Below, piece after piece: positions 39,385-47,864 of a stretch of 50,094 nt of DNA (positions are counted from its first letter, which is position 1; each line of letters begins with the position of its first letter). The notes under the pieces are model-generated. The model was not told the DNA's origin. It was given only the letters and a program-made list of their open reading frames with translations, and did not search any database. Origin of the DNA: Planctomycetota bacterium. GTDB taxonomy: Bacteria; Planctomycetota; UBA1135; GCA-002686595. The DNA is taken from positions 1 to 50,094 of the forward strand of contig JACRIN010000007.1 in assembly GCA_016220085.1 (NCBI GenBank), in the 5' to 3' direction. The position numbers and the translations under genes are program-made.

Positions 39385-39781
39385 GGACACTGCCTCTCAC
39401 CGCGGTGCCAAGTCGGGCGGGAGAACGCGTCAACGAAGGAGCTCGCCGACGCTCCACGGATGGTGTTCGAGGCCGAGCTTCCGCGCCGGAGTCTCGGGCG
39501 GCTTGCGGTTGATTCTGGCGCGGATGAAGTTGCGGTAGCAGCTCCAGGATCGCGAGGTGGCCCTTCAATCCGCGCAGCTTCCTCGCCATCGCCCAGGTGC
39601 TGCGCACGAAGCGCACCGAGTGCACCGAGCACGCCCGGCGCAAGACGCGATCGCGCGCCGAGGCGCACCGGAATCGCACGGCGAGTCGAGCTACGCGCGA
39701 AGTCCAACCCGCGCAGACCGCACGACCCCGCCGGGGAGACGGAGACCGCGCGTTTCGGCCCAGCGGTGAGAGGCGGTGCCT
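39385..39781. mobile_element. Decayed insertion element with terminal inverted repeats (copy 2)
   Basis: About 397 bases bounded by imperfect inverted repeats: left GGACACTGCCTCTCACCGCG, right (reversed) AGGCACCGCCTCTCACCGCT. The ends belong to the same family as copy 1 (26,126-26,384), and the right 110 bases are clearly related (GTCCAACCCGCGCAGACCGC versus GTCCAACCCGCACAGACCGC). Unlike copy 1, it contains a frameshifted transposase-like tail on the minus strand. It fills the gap exactly: it begins two bases after the FmdB stop and ends on the first base of the FGGY-kinase stop codon (39781). This suggests an old insertion-sequence derivative now unable to move. Confidence 0.75.
39430..39630 (-). 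pseudogene. Frameshifted C-terminal remnant of a transposase
   Basis: On the minus strand, one frame reads VRFVRSTWAMARKLRGLKGH and LAILELL, then breaks; a frame offset by one continues YRNFIRARINRKPPETPARK and LGLEHHPWSVGELLR followed by TGA (39432-39430). The 'Y-N-F-I-R ... T-P-A ... GL ... W-(S/T)-x-x-E-L' tail is that of DDE transposases often labelled IS1-like. There is no catalytic core and no start, so it is a remnant. It lies inside the inverted repeats of copy 2. Confidence 0.6.
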
Positions 39782-41178
39782 CAGTCGAGCGTCGCGACCC
39801 AGCCGCGCCAGCGCTCGTACTTCGCGCGCAGCCAATCGTCGGCGAGCGCGGGTTCGACTTGCACGGGCGGGTCGCTCTCGCGCGGCTCGAGTCCGGCCGC
39901 GAGCCGTCCCGCCGCCGCCAGACCGGCTTCGAAGCCGCCGACGAGCTCGATCGGACGCTCGAGGATCGCCACAAGCGCTCGCGGCACGAACGGATCGTGC
40001 GCGAGCCCTCCGGCGAGCGCCACGCGCGTGACCGGCCGGCCGAGCGAAAGGTCGGCGAGGATCGCCGCGGCGCGAAAGCACAGGCCTTCGACGACGACTC
40101 GACGCAGGTCGGCGTGCGTGCCGACGCGCGTCGCGCCCGAGAAGCGCAGCGAGCGCTCGGCCCGCCAGAACGGCGCGCCCCAGCCGTTCTCGTCGGGCAT
40201 GCAGAACTCGTCGGGCGTCGGATCCGCGATCGGCCAGCGAGTCGGCGGCCGCGCGAAGCGGTCGGCGGTCGCGCCGCCGCCGTTGATCGTCCCTTCGAGC
40301 ACGTAGCGCGCGTGCTGCGCGTCGCGTGCGAGCACCGGAGCGCCGAGATAGGGCGGTCGAACGACGGGCTCGGCGCCGGTCGCGACCAGCACGAAGCCGC
40401 CGGTGCCGAGGCTGATCAGCGCGCCGCCCGGCGACTCGCCGAGCACCGCGAGCGCCGCCGCCGCTTGGTCGGCGACGTGCGCGCGCACGCGTCGTGCCCG
40501 TGGCTCGACGCTCGGCGCGAGCGGCGCGAGCGCGATCCGCGGCACGCCGAAGAGCTCGAGCAGCTCGTCGGAGTAGTCGCGCCGCGCGAAGTCGACCAGC
40601 GCGGTCCGCGCGGCGCACGAAAGGTCGGTCCGCGCGGCGCACGACGGATCGTTGCGCGCGTCCTCGCAGGGCTCGAGCGCGGTCTGGATCCAGGCGTCGA
40701 GCGTTCGCACGACGGTCGCGCCGCCGGCGCACGCGGCGCGCAGCGAGGGATCGAGCTCGAAGCGCTGAGCGAGCTTCGGCCCGACGTAGTGAGGCGAGAG
40801 CACGAGCCCCGACAGCGCGGACACGCGCGCTGCCGCCGCGTGGTGCGCCTGGCACCACGGTGCCGCGGTGCGATCTTGCCAGGAGACCAGCGGCGACGCC
40901 GCGGCGCCGGTCGCGCGATCGACGAAGAGGAAGCTCGAACGCTGCGAGGAGAGGCCAATTGGCAGCTCGCGGCCCAGCTCGAGATCGAGCTCGCGAACCA
41001 ACGCGAGCGTCACTTCGCGCCACGCTTCCGGATCGCCGTTGCGAACGAGCCCGGTGCCGAGCGTCGGCGGACTGTCGACGGCGCGGACGCGCGAAAGTCG
41101 CCCGTCGGAGTCGACGACGCCGACCTTGACGCGCGTCGTGCCGAGATCGAGCGCGAGTGCGACCGGTTCCGATGCCAC
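39781..41178 (-). CDS. FGGY-family carbohydrate kinase
   Basis: The 465-residue product, taken from a GTG at 41176-41178, is a two-domain ASKHA sugar kinase. The N-terminal domain opens with the ATP loop VALALDLGTTRVKVGVVDSD and contains a GLSSQRSSFLFVDRATG segment, SPLVSWQDRTA and LSPHYVGPKLA; the C-terminal domain has ALISLGTGGFVLV, EGTINGGGATADRF and the adenosine-site VALAGGLAHDPFVPRAL. It should phosphorylate a pentose, hexose or polyol; the substrate is unclear. A 24-base in-frame tandem duplication lies at 40603-40650. An ATG at 41256 is in frame but would overlap the upstream gene's end. Its stop codon touches the decayed element. Cellular location is cytosolic. Confidence 0.92.
   Translation of the reverse strand: MASEPVALALDLGTTRVKVGVVDSDGRLSRVRAVDSPPTLGTGLVRNGDPEAWREVTLALVRELDLELGRELPIGLSSQRSSFLFVDRATGAAASPLVSWQDRTAAPWCQAHHAAAARVSALSGLVLSPHYVGPKLAQRFELDPSLRAACAGGATVVRTLDAWIQTALEPCEDARNDPSCAARTDLSCAARTALVDFARRDYSDELLELFGVPRIALAPLAPSVEPRARRVRAHVADQAAAALAVLGESPGGALISLGTGGFVLVATGAEPVVRPPYLGAPVLARDAQHARYVLEGTINGGGATADRFARPPTRWPIADPTPDEFCMPDENGWGAPFWRAERSLRFSGATRVGTHADLRRVVVEGLCFRAAAILADLSLGRPVTRVALAGGLAHDPFVPRALVAILERPIELVGGFEAGLAAAGRLAAGLEPRESDPPVQVEPALADDWLRAKYERWRGWVATLD
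40603..40650 (-). repeat. 24-bp tandem duplication in the FGGY kinase
   Basis: Two adjacent 24-base units (40603-40626 and 40627-40650) encode D-L-S-C-A-A-R-T and D-P-S-C-A-A-R-T on the minus strand. Only four bases differ, so it is a recent in-frame duplication in a loop of the N-terminal domain. Confidence 0.9.
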
Positions 41179-41218
41179 GCGCACACGATGCCCTACGCGC
41201 GGTGCGGGCTCAAGTCGC

Positions 41219-41857
41219 TCAGCGCTCGTCCTCGCGCCGATCGCGCTCCAGTGCATGCTCCAACCACCGAACCTCGTCGCCGCGCGCGAAGAGCTCCGGA
41301 TGCGCGCGGCGCGAGAGCCGCACGAACTGGATTTCGAGCATCACGCCTTGTCCGTACGGCACGGTGCGGCTGGTGAAGAGCGCTCCGTCGCGCGTCGCGG
41401 CTTCCGAGAGCTCGCGCAGCCGCGCATCGAGATCGGCGGGGGCGACGACGAACGACTCGTACAGGCCCGCGGCGAGCGCTTGGTCGACCGCGGCGGTGCG
41501 GTCTGAGTGCCACGTCTGCGCGAGCTCGTCGACGGCGGCTTCGAGCTCGCTCGCCGTCGCCGCGGCGTACTTGCGGGCGTACGCGGCGTCGTCGCTCAGG
41601 TCCGCGTCGTCCTCGCCGCCGTCGGTCGGTTCGGCGGGCGCCGGCGCCGTCGATGGGGTCGCCGAACCGATCGGGGCGCGCGAGGTGTCGCCCGAACGCC
41701 CCGCCACCTGCTCGGGCGCGCGTTCGACGGCGGTCGACGTCGGGTCGGCGTTCGGTCGAGCCGCCGCGGGCCCGGACGGATCGGCTTCGAACGCGAACCA
41801 GGCCCAAGTCGCGAGCGCGACCAGGCCGAGCCCGAGGACCGCGATCACGGCGCGCAT
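41219..41857 (-). CDS. Membrane-anchored protein of unknown function
   Basis: The 212-residue product has a single N-terminal hydrophobic anchor (MRAVIAVLGLGLVALATWAW), a low-complexity Pro/Ala/Asp/Glu linker (about 28-90, with TPSTAPAPAEPTDGG), and a helical C-terminal domain of about 120 residues (ARKYAAATASELEAAVDELA, GLYESFVVAPADLDARL, GQGVMLEIQFVRLSRRAHPE). I do not recognise the family. Orientation should put the domain outside the cytoplasmic membrane. It lies 41 bases upstream of the FGGY gene's GTG start and 47 bases downstream of the sulfatase-like gene, all in one direction, so it may belong to the long leftward operon. No cysteines or catalytic signature are evident. Confidence 0.75.
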   Translation of the reverse strand: MRAVIAVLGLGLVALATWAWFAFEADPSGPAAARPNADPTSTAVERAPEQVAGRSGDTSRAPIGSATPSTAPAPAEPTDGGEDDADLSDDAAYARKYAAATASELEAAVDELAQTWHSDRTAAVDQALAAGLYESFVVAPADLDARLRELSEAATRDGALFTSRTVPYGQGVMLEIQFVRLSRRAHPELFARGDEVRWLEHALERDRREDER

Positions 41858-41904
41858 CGCGCCATGCTACGGGATCACCGGGTCGACGGGCGAGCCGGCG
41901 CCGC

Positions 41905-43791
41905 TCACTTGACGTAGCCGATGGCGCGCAGGTCCTCGACCTCGTCCTTGCCGAGCGTTCGCTGCGCGGCATCGAGCGTCGCGCGGCCCGAAAGTTCCGT
42001 CACCAACAGGTCGGCGGCGCGCGAGAGACGCTCGCGCGTCGCCGCGTCCTCGACGGGCGCCGTCTCGCCCGGATCGCGCGCGAGTTCGAAGAGCCGCTCT
42101 TCGACCGTGAAGCCCGCGGCTCGCGCGCCCGACGCGCCGAGCGCCTGCGCGCGGCGCACGTCCTCGCGCGTCATGTCGCGCGACGCGTCGTCCTTCCAGG
42201 CGGTGTCGGGTCCGAACTCGACGCGCAGCGGGCCGAACCACGCGTAGAACGAGTCGCCGCGGACCTCGACCTTGGTCAACGTGCCGCGCACTTCCGCCTT
42301 GGTCTCCTGGCTCGCGGCGTACAACTTCACCTTCTCCGCGACGAAGTCCTGACCCTCGAAGCGACCGCGCGCTTTCACGCCGAGACCTTCGACGAGCATC
42401 GCGCCGCGCGCGTTAGCCTCCGACATCTCGCCGTAGAACTCGCAGTCCTTCGCGAGCCGGACGCGGACGCCGCCGAGCTCGAAGCCCTCCTTGTCGAGCG
42501 AAGCAACGACGCCCTTCAGCTCCATCGGATCGGTCGCGGGATCGTCGCGCAGCGCGAGCTCGGTCGCCTCCCAGTCGCCGACGCCGCCGTCGCACTCCGC
42601 CTCCCAGCGCGTGCCGGGCTTCAGGGCGTCGAGCAGCGAGCCCTGCGCGCTCGAAGGCGGCGCGACGAAGCGTCGCACGAGCTTCAGCGAGCCCTCGACG
42701 TACGCTTGCACGTAGGCGCCCGGTTCCTTGTGCTCGGAGAAGATCGGCGCCGGCGCGAGGTCGGAGAGTCGATCGCGGCCTTCGAGCGGCCCGCCGCATG
42801 CGACGTCCGCGGCGGCGCACAGCGTCGGCACGAGGTCGACGAGCGCGACCGGCGTCCGCACGCGGCGAGGCGCTTCGCCGGGGACGTGCAGGACGAACGG
42901 CACGCGGAGGAGGTTGTCCCAGAGTCCGTGGCCGTGGCCGACGCGCGCGTGCTCGAGGAACTCCTCGCCGTGGTCGGCGACGATGCACACGATCGTGTCG
43001 TCGGCGAGTCCGCGTTGCGCGAGCGTCGCGAAGAGCTTGGCGAGCTGATCGTCGATCGAACGGATCGCGCCGTCGTACAGCGCCGCGAGCCCGACTTGCT
43101 CGGCTTCGTCGAGCTTGCGAGTCCCGTCGTTGAGCGCGTCGCGCAACGCGCGCGAGTCCTCGCCGCGGAAGACGTCGATCGACGTGCCGGCGGAGAACTT
43201 CGACGCGTACTCGTCGGGGATGTCGTACGGCCAGTGCGCGTCGAGGAAGTGCATGTACGCGAAGAAGGGCTTCTCGCCGCTCGCGCGCTCGTCCAACCAG
43301 TCGGTCATCCGCCAACGGATCTCCCGCGCGTCTCCCGCTTGGTCGTGGTACTGGCCGCCGAAGCCCTGCTCGAAGCCGAGGCCCTTGCGCAACTGCGCGT
43401 TCTGCACGAACGCGACGGTTTCGTAGCCCGAGGCCTGGAAGCGCTCCGCGAGCGTCAGCGCCCGGTCGGGGAGCACGTCGGAGACGGTGCCGGCGACCGC
43501 GCGCGCGCTGCCTTCGTAGACGCCGTGCTGGAGCGGATAGGTCGACGTGAAGAACGTCGGCACCGAGGGTTTGGTCCACGACGCGGCGGAACGCGCGTCC
43601 TCGAACACGATCGAGCGCTCGGCGAGCGCGTCGAGCGCCGGGGAGGTCGGATGCCGCGTGTAGCCGTACGCGCCGAGTCGGTCGGCGCGCAAGGTGTCGA
43701 TGCACACGACCAGGACGTTCGGCCGCGCGCGCGCGGTCGAATCCTGGCAGGCGGGGGCGATGCAGAGCAGCGCGAGGCACAGACGTCGCAT
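41905..43791 (-). CDS. Sulfatase-like enzyme with DUF5666-like insertion
   Basis: The 628-residue product has a lipoprotein-like signal (MRRLCLALLCIAPAC) and an alkaline-phosphatase-superfamily domain: NVLVVCIDTLRADRLGAYGY, MHFLDAHWPYDIPDEY and CIVADHGEEFLEH are the metal-site segments. The nucleophile loop SWTKPSVPTFFTSTYPLQHG has Thr where sulfatases have Cys/Ser and no following Arg, like the 15,106-16,497 protein. In related enzymes a short turn joins the 'KLV' strand to the 'LFELARDPGE' strand; here about 190 residues (roughly 370-560) are inserted, containing two DUF5666-like beta units (ELKGVVASLDKEGFELGGV, EVRGTLTKVEVRGDSFYAW). The next gene upstream also encodes DUF5666 units. Likely a transferase or hydrolase of surface glycan substituents. 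Confidence 0.9.
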   Translation of the reverse strand: MRRLCLALLCIAPACQDSTARARPNVLVVCIDTLRADRLGAYGYTRHPTSPALDALAERSIVFEDARSAASWTKPSVPTFFTSTYPLQHGVYEGSARAVAGTVSDVLPDRALTLAERFQASGYETVAFVQNAQLRKGLGFEQGFGGQYHDQAGDAREIRWRMTDWLDERASGEKPFFAYMHFLDAHWPYDIPDEYASKFSAGTSIDVFRGEDSRALRDALNDGTRKLDEAEQVGLAALYDGAIRSIDDQLAKLFATLAQRGLADDTIVCIVADHGEEFLEHARVGHGHGLWDNLLRVPFVLHVPGEAPRRVRTPVALVDLVPTLCAAADVACGGPLEGRDRLSDLAPAPIFSEHKEPGAYVQAYVEGSLKLVRRFVAPPSSAQGSLLDALKPGTRWEAECDGGVGDWEATELALRDDPATDPMELKGVVASLDKEGFELGGVRVRLAKDCEFYGEMSEANARGAMLVEGLGVKARGRFEGQDFVAEKVKLYAASQETKAEVRGTLTKVEVRGDSFYAWFGPLRVEFGPDTAWKDDASRDMTREDVRRAQALGASGARAAGFTVEERLFELARDPGETAPVEDAATRERLSRAADLLVTELSGRATLDAAQRTLGKDEVEDLRAIGYVK

Positions 43792-43799
43792 GGGGGAGC

Positions 43800-45554
43800 T
43801 CAGAACTTGAAGCGCAGTTGGAGTGCGGCGAGCTGCGAAGTGTCGGCCTCGCCGAACGCCGCGCCGGGCTCGAACGTGCCGAGTACGACCTCGACTTGCC
43901 AGTTGGGTGAACCGCGCCAGCCGAAGATCAGGTCGATCTCGCGGCCGATCTGCGGGTGGACGCCGTCGGTCTGGTGCTTGATCCGCGAGCGGTAGAGTCC
44001 GTCCGCGGCGTGATCGAGCTCGAGGTGGTGCACGACGAGGTCCAGCGAAGTCCGGCCGGGGAGCTTCGCGCCGACGCCGAAGCTGAACACGCCGAGGTTC
44101 GCGAGCTCGGGATCGACGATCTCGCCGTAGTAGTGGAACGGAGTGACTCCGCCCCACTTGTCGTTGTTGTTGTGGAAGCCGGTCTGTCGAAACGTGTCGG
44201 TGGTGCCGTCGCCGGGCGAATCGTCGCCCGAGCCGTACGCGTAGCGAACCGTCGCGTTGAACGGACCGGCGAAGTCGGGCATCCAGGTCAGGCCGGCGTC
44301 GAACGCGGTGCCGCGCGCGTCCTCGCCGGCGAGCGTGCCGCGCTCGAGCGCCGCGTCGAGCCAGCCCTTGGTCGTCGGGATCCACTTCCCGTAGAGGCGG
44401 CCGCCGACGATCGTGTAGCTCTCCTCCGCGTCGTGATCGCGATGGAAGACGAACAGCGCCGCGTGGCGGTCGTCGTCGTTGTTCGAGAGGTACGTCGAGA
44501 AGTTGTTCGTGTCGCGGTCGAACTCGTTGCCGTCGTCGAGCACGGTGCTCGCGGATACCTCGATCGCGTAGCGGGGCTCTTCCCAGCGGACGCTGACACC
44601 GTCGAGGCTGCGGTGGTAGAGCCACTCGCGCTGGTCGTCGAAGAACGTGCGGCCGACCTGGACCTCGAGCGGCTTGCCGAGCACGTTCGACCAGCGCCCG
44701 TAGCCCTCCTTCAGCGTCCACGAATCGCCGCGCCAGTAGCCGGAGTCCTCGTCGTCCTCCCACGCGACGGTCTCGCGCGCGGACAACACGCCGAGGAAGT
44801 CCGCGGTCGGCGTCCACACGAGCTCGACCTTGGCGGTGAGCTCCGTCGTCAGCCGGTCGCCGGGCCGTTGGCGGTTCAAGTCGCGCTCGTCCTCGAAATC
44901 GGAGTTGAGCTCGAGCTGCGCGCCGAGCGTCAGCGACTCGGCGAGTCGGAACTTGCCCGGCACGCGTTCCTCTTCCTTCTGGCGCAGTCGCGGTCCGTCG
45001 AGCCCGCCATCGTCGACCGGAACGACCCGTGCGGGCGCGAGCTTCATCGTCGCGAGCGGCGCCGCGCATTCGACTTCGAGCTCGGCGCGAGCACGCGCCT
45101 CGAACGACAGCACGCGGAAGACGACGTCCTCGCCGCGGAGCTCGATCGCATCGATTCGGCCGGTGAGACGATCGCGCCCGGGTCCGCGGGTCTCGACGCT
45201 CGACGCGGAGAAGTTGCGCGCGCCGTGCCAGTCGCCCTCGACTTTCACGCGCGCCCCCGCGAGCGACGAGAGCGTCACTCCCTTGTAGCGCGTGTCGCGA
45301 TCGACGTGGATCTCCTGGCCGAGCAGGAAGAAGCGCTCGTTCGCCGCGCGCTCGACCACGGTGCCGAGGATCGCGTCGTCGTCGGGCTCCAGCACGGCGA
45401 TCTCGGTCGCGCGGAACACGCCGTGCTCGTCCTGCGCGCCCTTGATTTCGACGAAATGGCCGACCTGGAGCGCGTCGGCGCGCTCGCCGGACCACGCGGG
45501 CGACGCGGAGAGCGCGCAGAAGAGCAGCGCACGCGGTGAAAGAGCATCAAGCAT
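43800..45554 (-). CDS. DUF5666 plus alginate-export-type outer membrane beta-barrel protein
   Basis: The 584-residue product has a signal peptide (MLDALSPRALLFCALSASPA), then about three DUF5666-like units to residue 165 (LQVGHFVEIKGAQDEHGVFR, ATEIAVLEPDD, ILGTVVERAANERFFLLG, DRLTGRIDAIELRGEDVVF). From about 190 to the end is an alternating-strand barrel of the AlgE / alginate-export type, rich in aromatic girdle residues (VGRTFFDDQREWLYHRSLDG, GGRLYGKWIPTTKGWLDAAL) and ending LQLRFKF with a terminal Phe, as outer membrane porins do. It would give an exported polymer a way out, with the DUF5666 part in the periplasm. Its start overlaps the upstream kinase stop by eight bases. Confidence 0.88.
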   Translation of the reverse strand: MLDALSPRALLFCALSASPAWSGERADALQVGHFVEIKGAQDEHGVFRATEIAVLEPDDDAILGTVVERAANERFFLLGQEIHVDRDTRYKGVTLSSLAGARVKVEGDWHGARNFSASSVETRGPGRDRLTGRIDAIELRGEDVVFRVLSFEARARAELEVECAAPLATMKLAPARVVPVDDGGLDGPRLRQKEEERVPGKFRLAESLTLGAQLELNSDFEDERDLNRQRPGDRLTTELTAKVELVWTPTADFLGVLSARETVAWEDDEDSGYWRGDSWTLKEGYGRWSNVLGKPLEVQVGRTFFDDQREWLYHRSLDGVSVRWEEPRYAIEVSASTVLDDGNEFDRDTNNFSTYLSNNDDDRHAALFVFHRDHDAEESYTIVGGRLYGKWIPTTKGWLDAALERGTLAGEDARGTAFDAGLTWMPDFAGPFNATVRYAYGSGDDSPGDGTTDTFRQTGFHNNNDKWGGVTPFHYYGEIVDPELANLGVFSFGVGAKLPGRTSLDLVVHHLELDHAADGLYRSRIKHQTDGVHPQIGREIDLIFGWRGSPNWQVEVVLGTFEPGAAFGEADTSQLAALQLRFKF

Positions 45555-46608
45555 CGGATTCGAACTCGTCGAAGGCGGCGCGGGCGCGGGCGAGGAGCTC
45601 CGGGCAGTGCCGCGCGAAGCGGGGCCGCGCGTGGTAGACCCACGCGAGCCTTAGGAACGTCGCGCCGCGGTAGAACAACACGCGGCGGTGGAACTCGCGG
45701 TCGCCGTTGCGACCGAGACCTTCGAAGAGGGCCTCGCCGCAGGCTCGCGCGGTCTCCTCGGTGGCCCCGGCGTCGCCCAGCAGCGCGCGAAGCTCGAGGT
45801 GAGCGCCGAGGTTGGAGACGTCGAGCGCGGAATCGGCGAGGCAGAGGAGGTCGAAGTCGAGCAGCACGAGCTCGTCGTCACGGACCAGGAACTGACCGTC
45901 GTGCAGGTCGCGATGCGCGACCACCGGCGCGGAGGCCCGGACCTCGCCGAGCACCCGTGTGAAGCGTTTGAAGACCGCGTCGGCGCCGGCGGGCTCGTCC
46001 CCGACGATCGCGAGCGTCCGTTCGCGCATCCGAACGAGGACGCGCTCCTCGTCGCGCGGGCCGTGCAGCGCGAGGTAGACCGCGGGCGTGCGCTCTTGCA
46101 GCGCCCGCAGGCCCTTGCCGATGCGCCGGAAGCGCTCGGTGTCCGCGGGTCCGATCGTCAACGCTCGGGCTTCGAGGCGTTCGAACACCAGCACCGCGTG
46201 CTCGCGCGAGTGGGCGAGCAACGGCGGGCACGTGAAGCCGCCTTCGCGCATCAGGAGCTCGGCGCCGACGTGCACGGAGAGCGCCTCGGCGTGAGCCGAA
46301 CGTCGGCGCGCCTTGTAGATCGCGCGTTTCGCGCCGTAGGCCGCCGCGAGCGTCAGGCGACGTCCGGGCTTCCAGCTGAGCACGTCGATCGGACCTTCGA
46401 GCGCGAGCGCGTCGAGTTCGGTGGCGAACGGCAGTTGCTCGTCATCGCGCGGGCGGATGCTGCGCCAGCCTTCGCCCTCGCGGCGGAGCCAGCGCTGATC
46501 GGGCGTCTCTCCGACCGTCGCGACCAGGCGTTGGTCGCGGTCGAGGTCGAAACGCTCGACGTCGGCGAGCACCACGTCGGTGGTGCGGAGCGAGTCGAGG
46601 ATCTTCAT
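45547..46608 (-). CDS. Aminoglycoside-phosphotransferase-fold kinase (downstream copy)
   Basis: The 353-residue product is a small-molecule kinase of the APH/choline kinase superfamily. The catalytic loop is VVAHRDLHDGQFLV (about 226-239), with the HxD Asp, and the metal-binding motif is LLDFDLLCLAD (about 248-258). The N-lobe has GRRLTLAAAYGAKRAIYKAR with the lysine-bearing strand. An aminoglycoside resistance function is unlikely given the genetic setting; members near glycosyltransferases and exporters are thought to phosphorylate sugars or lipids, which is inference. The ATG (46606-46608) overlaps the upstream kinase stop by four bases (ATGA). The last residues FDEFESDA overlap the barrel gene start by eight bases. 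Confidence 0.88.
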   Translation of the reverse strand: MKILDSLRTTDVVLADVERFDLDRDQRLVATVGETPDQRWLRREGEGWRSIRPRDDEQLPFATELDALALEGPIDVLSWKPGRRLTLAAAYGAKRAIYKARRRSAHAEALSVHVGAELLMREGGFTCPPLLAHSREHAVLVFERLEARALTIGPADTERFRRIGKGLRALQERTPAVYLALHGPRDEERVLVRMRERTLAIVGDEPAGADAVFKRFTRVLGEVRASAPVVAHRDLHDGQFLVRDDELVLLDFDLLCLADSALDVSNLGAHLELRALLGDAGATEETARACGEALFEGLGRNGDREFHRRVLFYRGATFLRLAWVYHARPRFARHCPELLARARAAFDEFESDA

Positions 46609-47864
46609 GCGGTGGCGCCGCGCAGAGTTGCGAGTTCGAGAGCGCGTTCGCAGAGTGCGTCGGCCCGAGCGCGGCCGCCGGCTTCGAGCCGGCGCAGCGC
46701 GGCGGCTGCGCGCAACGCGAGCTCTTCCGCGGTGTGCGCGCGCACGCGGTCGAGCTCGTGCGCGAGCCCCGCGGGCGAGCACAAGTCCCGAGCGACGGCG
46801 TCGAAGTCCGCGCTCGGGTCCGCGGCGAGCCGATCGGCGAGCCAGCTCGCGCAATCGTCGGCGGGGTCGCCGCGGCCGAGCGCATCGAGGTCGAGCAAGC
46901 GCCCGTGACCGTCGCGGTCGAGCGCGAGCTGGTCGGGGTGGAAATCACCGTGCACCCAGCCGGTGACGCGGCGTTCGGGCGACGCGACGCGCTGGAGCAC
47001 CTCGCGGCCGGGGCCCGAGAGCTCGAGGAAGTCGCGCACGCCGTCGAGCCTCGACACGTGCGCGAGCGGCGCGCCGACCGCGTCGAGCGACGCGAGTCGC
47101 GCGAGCAGCTCGCCGGCCTGCGCGGTGCGCGCGAACGCGTCGCGAGCGAGCGGTGCGACGTCGAGCCAGGCCTCGAAGAGCGTCCCGGTGCGCGCTTCGC
47201 CGCCGAGGAAGCGCGGCGCGAACGCGCCGAGGCCCGCGCGCTCCGCGGCCGCGCGGGCGCGCAGCACGCGCTCGATCTCCGAGAGCGGTAGACATCGCGC
47301 GCCCATCGGCAAGCGGCTCTTCGGCCCTTCCTTGGAGCCTTCGCGCACGACCCAATCGATCCGCAGCACCGCGCGACGCTCGGGCTTGTAGCGCAAGCGC
47401 TCGACCGAGCTCGACTGCCAACGCAGGACCCAGTCGCCAAGCGTGTCGAGCTCGCGCAGCACCTTCGCGGTGCGGTGCAGCTCGAGCACTCGGACGGCGC
47501 CGGGCAGTTCGCGGTCGGCCGGGAACGCCCAGAGGTGCAAGCGTTCGTCGGGGAGCACGGCTTCGTGGAGCTCGCGGTCCTCCTCGCGGCGGCGCGCGGC
47601 GAGCGAGCGCGCCTTGTCGCCGAGGTAGCGCTTCGCGACGACGATGCCGGTCGCGCCGTCGTCGAACTCGACGTCGTACGCCGCGCAGAGCGCGACGCGC
47701 GGCTTCCAGCGCGCGAACGACCAGCGCGCGGCGCGGACGGCGCCGCGGAACAAGTGCTCGTTCGCGAGCGCGACGAGCTCGCTCTCGGTCGGCGGCGCGA
47801 GCTCCGTCTCGCCGAACTCCGCGGGCAAGCGCGCGTCGCGCGTCCACTCGGCGAGTCCGGTCAC
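46605..47864 (-). CDS. Aminoglycoside-phosphotransferase-fold kinase (upstream copy)
   Basis: The 419-residue product starts at a GTG (47862-47864) overlapping the exporter stop (GTGA). The catalytic loop GWVHGDFHPDQLALDRDGHG is near residue 303 and the metal motif RLLDLDALGRGDPADDCASW follows, both complete. The N-lobe contains VVAKRYLGDKARSLAAR with the ATP-binding Lys. It differs strongly from its neighbour, so the pair is ancient, not a recent duplication. Such tandem APH-fold kinases between an ABC exporter and glycosyltransferase recur in surface-polysaccharide loci to my knowledge, but the substrate is not known. Cytosolic. It probably phosphorylates a glycan precursor or lipid carrier before export. 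Confidence 0.88.
   Translation of the reverse strand: MTGLAEWTRDARLPAEFGETELAPPTESELVALANEHLFRGAVRAARWSFARWKPRVALCAAYDVEFDDGATGIVVAKRYLGDKARSLAARRREEDRELHEAVLPDERLHLWAFPADRELPGAVRVLELHRTAKVLRELDTLGDWVLRWQSSSVERLRYKPERRAVLRIDWVVREGSKEGPKSRLPMGARCLPLSEIERVLRARAAAERAGLGAFAPRFLGGEARTGTLFEAWLDVAPLARDAFARTAQAGELLARLASLDAVGAPLAHVSRLDGVRDFLELSGPGREVLQRVASPERRVTGWVHGDFHPDQLALDRDGHGRLLDLDALGRGDPADDCASWLADRLAADPSADFDAVARDLCSPAGLAHELDRVRAHTAEELALRAAAALRRLEAGGRARADALCERALELATLRGATA

Noticed and set aside
43956..45539. Long plus-strand frame opposite the barrel gene
   Set aside because: It is the complement of the DUF5666/alginate-export protein, has no start signal or family features.
45547..47864. Aminoglycoside resistance genes
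   Set aside because: The kinases have the fold's catalytic loops but sit inside an exporter/glycosyltransferase operon and show no specific resistance-enzyme features.
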